Program-made: the position numbers and the translations under genes | In this document: positions 7,984 to 8,511 of the stretch, one piece after another | Layout of the letters: every line of letters starts with the position of its first letter | Numbering within the stretch: position 1 is the stretch's first letter | NCBI GenBank assembly: GCA_948468325.1 | Contig: CAOKHR010000091.1 | Span: 1 to 8,511 of the forward strand | DNA: 8,511 nt | From: an uncultured Lachnospiraceae bacterium | GTDB lineage: Bacteria > Bacillota > Clostridia > Lachnospirales > Lachnospiraceae | Reading direction: 5' to 3' | Notes under the pieces: generated by a model | What the model saw: only the letters and a program-made list of their open reading frames with translations | Told to the model about the DNA's origin: nothing | Database searches by the model: none

Positions 7984-7992
7984 TAATTTTTT

Positions 7993-8469
7993 ATGGAAAT
8001 GGCATCTGATAAAGAATTTAATCTTTATAGAGACATACAGCAGCGAACCGGCGGCGAAATTTATATTGGAATCGTAGGGCCGGTCCGTACAGGAAAATCA
8101 ACTTTTATTAAGCGTTTCATGGACCTTATGGTACTTCCGAATATGGAGGATGAGAACAGCAGGCAAAGAACAGTAGATGAACTTCCCCAGTCTGCACAGG
8201 GAAAGACAATTATGACAACGGAACCGAAATTTATTCCCAAAGACGCTGCAGTCATTCATTTGGACAAAGATGCCGAAGTAAAAGTCCGTCTGATTGACTG
8301 TGTGGGATATATGGTGGACGGTGCAGCCGGACATATGGAGGGAAATAATAAACGCATGGTAAAAACACCGTGGTTTGATTATGAAATTCCTTTTGTGGAT
8401 GCGGCTTCCATTGGAACCCAGAAAGTGATCAAAGATCACTCTACAATCGGAATTGTCGTTACTACAGAT
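7993..8469 (+). CDS. spoIVA: Stage IV sporulation protein A, N-terminal part (cut by contig end/adapter)
   Basis: SpoIVA is the mother-cell ATPase that polymerises on the outer forespore membrane and forms the base on which the spore coat (and cortex assembly) depends. Only about 159 residues are native, of about 490 in the family. They cover most of the N-terminal TRAFAC-type NTPase domain. The Walker A motif GPVRTGKS is at residues 29-36 (K35, S36, then T37), and the Walker B-like LIDCVGY has D102. The blocks DELPQSAQGKTIMTTEPKF and HSTIGIVVTTD are highly characteristic. The middle and C-terminal membrane-binding regions are missing. Reading on in frame gives RKSVV and a TAG at 8485-8487, but those codons are sequencing adapter, so this is an artificial end and not a real truncation. 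Expression is likely sigma-E dependent. Confidence 0.95.
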
Positions 8470-8511
8470 CGGAAGAGCGTCGTGTAGGGAAAGAGTGTAG
8501 CTAGTGGTGTA
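8466..8511 (+). other. Illumina TruSeq-type adapter read-through (artefact)
   Basis: AGATCGGAAGAGC begins at 8466, and the match to the reverse complement of the P5-side TruSeq adapter continues for 33 bases to 8498. Bases 8499-8506 (AGCTAGTG) sit where the 8-base i5 index belongs, and 8507-8511 (GTGTA) match the next bases of the P5 oligo. The first bases (AGAT) could also be genomic, since they complete the conserved TTD of SpoIVA, so the junction is between 8466 and 8470. Confidence 0.98.

Noticed and set aside
8098..8439. Antisense open frame of 113 codons inside spoIVA.
   Set aside because: It lies fully within the conserved SpoIVA NTPase domain on the opposite strand and has no supporting signals.
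1..8465. Search for CRISPR arrays, insertion sequences, integrase attachment sites, tRNA/rRNA genes or a defence-type gene cluster.
   Set aside because: No direct-repeat array, transposase, recombinase, tRNA-like fold or defence domain was seen. The four genes are well-known families with intact hallmark residues, apart from the artificial cut in spoIVA.
8467..8487. In-frame continuation of spoIVA to a TAG stop at 8485-8487 (164-residue protein).
   Set aside because: The codons after D159 come from the Illumina adapter. SpoIVA proteins are about 490 residues and continue with a GTIGD-like sequence here.

Overview
The window looks like the end of a chromosomal contig from an anaerobic, endospore-forming Firmicute, most likely a gut Lachnospiraceae-type Clostridium. 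The evidence is a SpoIVA protein, strong AGGAGG-type ribosome binding sites, AT-rich intergenic regions, a secreted GH84 glycosidase of the kind found in mucus- and glycan-foraging Firmicutes, and a BspA-like lysine-rich tail common in that family. The genus cannot be fixed from the sequence alone.

Layout, all genes on the + strand: (1) 1-119, a near-consensus sigma-A promoter and leader; (2) 120-4769, a 1549-residue secreted multi-domain GH84 beta-N-acetylglucosaminidase/hyaluronidase-like enzyme, closed by a strong intrinsic terminator (4785-4828); (3) 4895-6379, malQ (4-alpha-glucanotransferase, GH77), preceded by a weak promoter and a cre-like (CcpA) sequence; (4) 6488-7903, pyk (pyruvate kinase), with its own probable promoter; (5) 7993-8469, the 5' part of spoIVA, the spore-coat morphogenetic ATPase, behind a convincing sigma-E promoter that lies inside an inverted repeat; (6) 8466-8511, not genomic: Illumina P5-side adapter, an 8-base index and the start of the P5 sequence.

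The first three genes fit sugar use: outside the cell, cleavage of N-acetylglucosamine from host or dietary glycans; inside, maltodextrin remodelling and the last step of glycolysis. spoIVA is unrelated and is expressed in the mother cell during sporulation. Each gene appears to have its own promoter, so this is a set of neighbours rather than one operon. No defence system, mobile element, CRISPR array, tRNA or rRNA is visible. I do not see an undescribed multi-gene system. The observations most worth a second look are the hairpin/promoter overlap ahead of spoIVA, the architecture and one altered active-site segment of the GH84 protein, and the adapter read-through that artificially ends the last gene.
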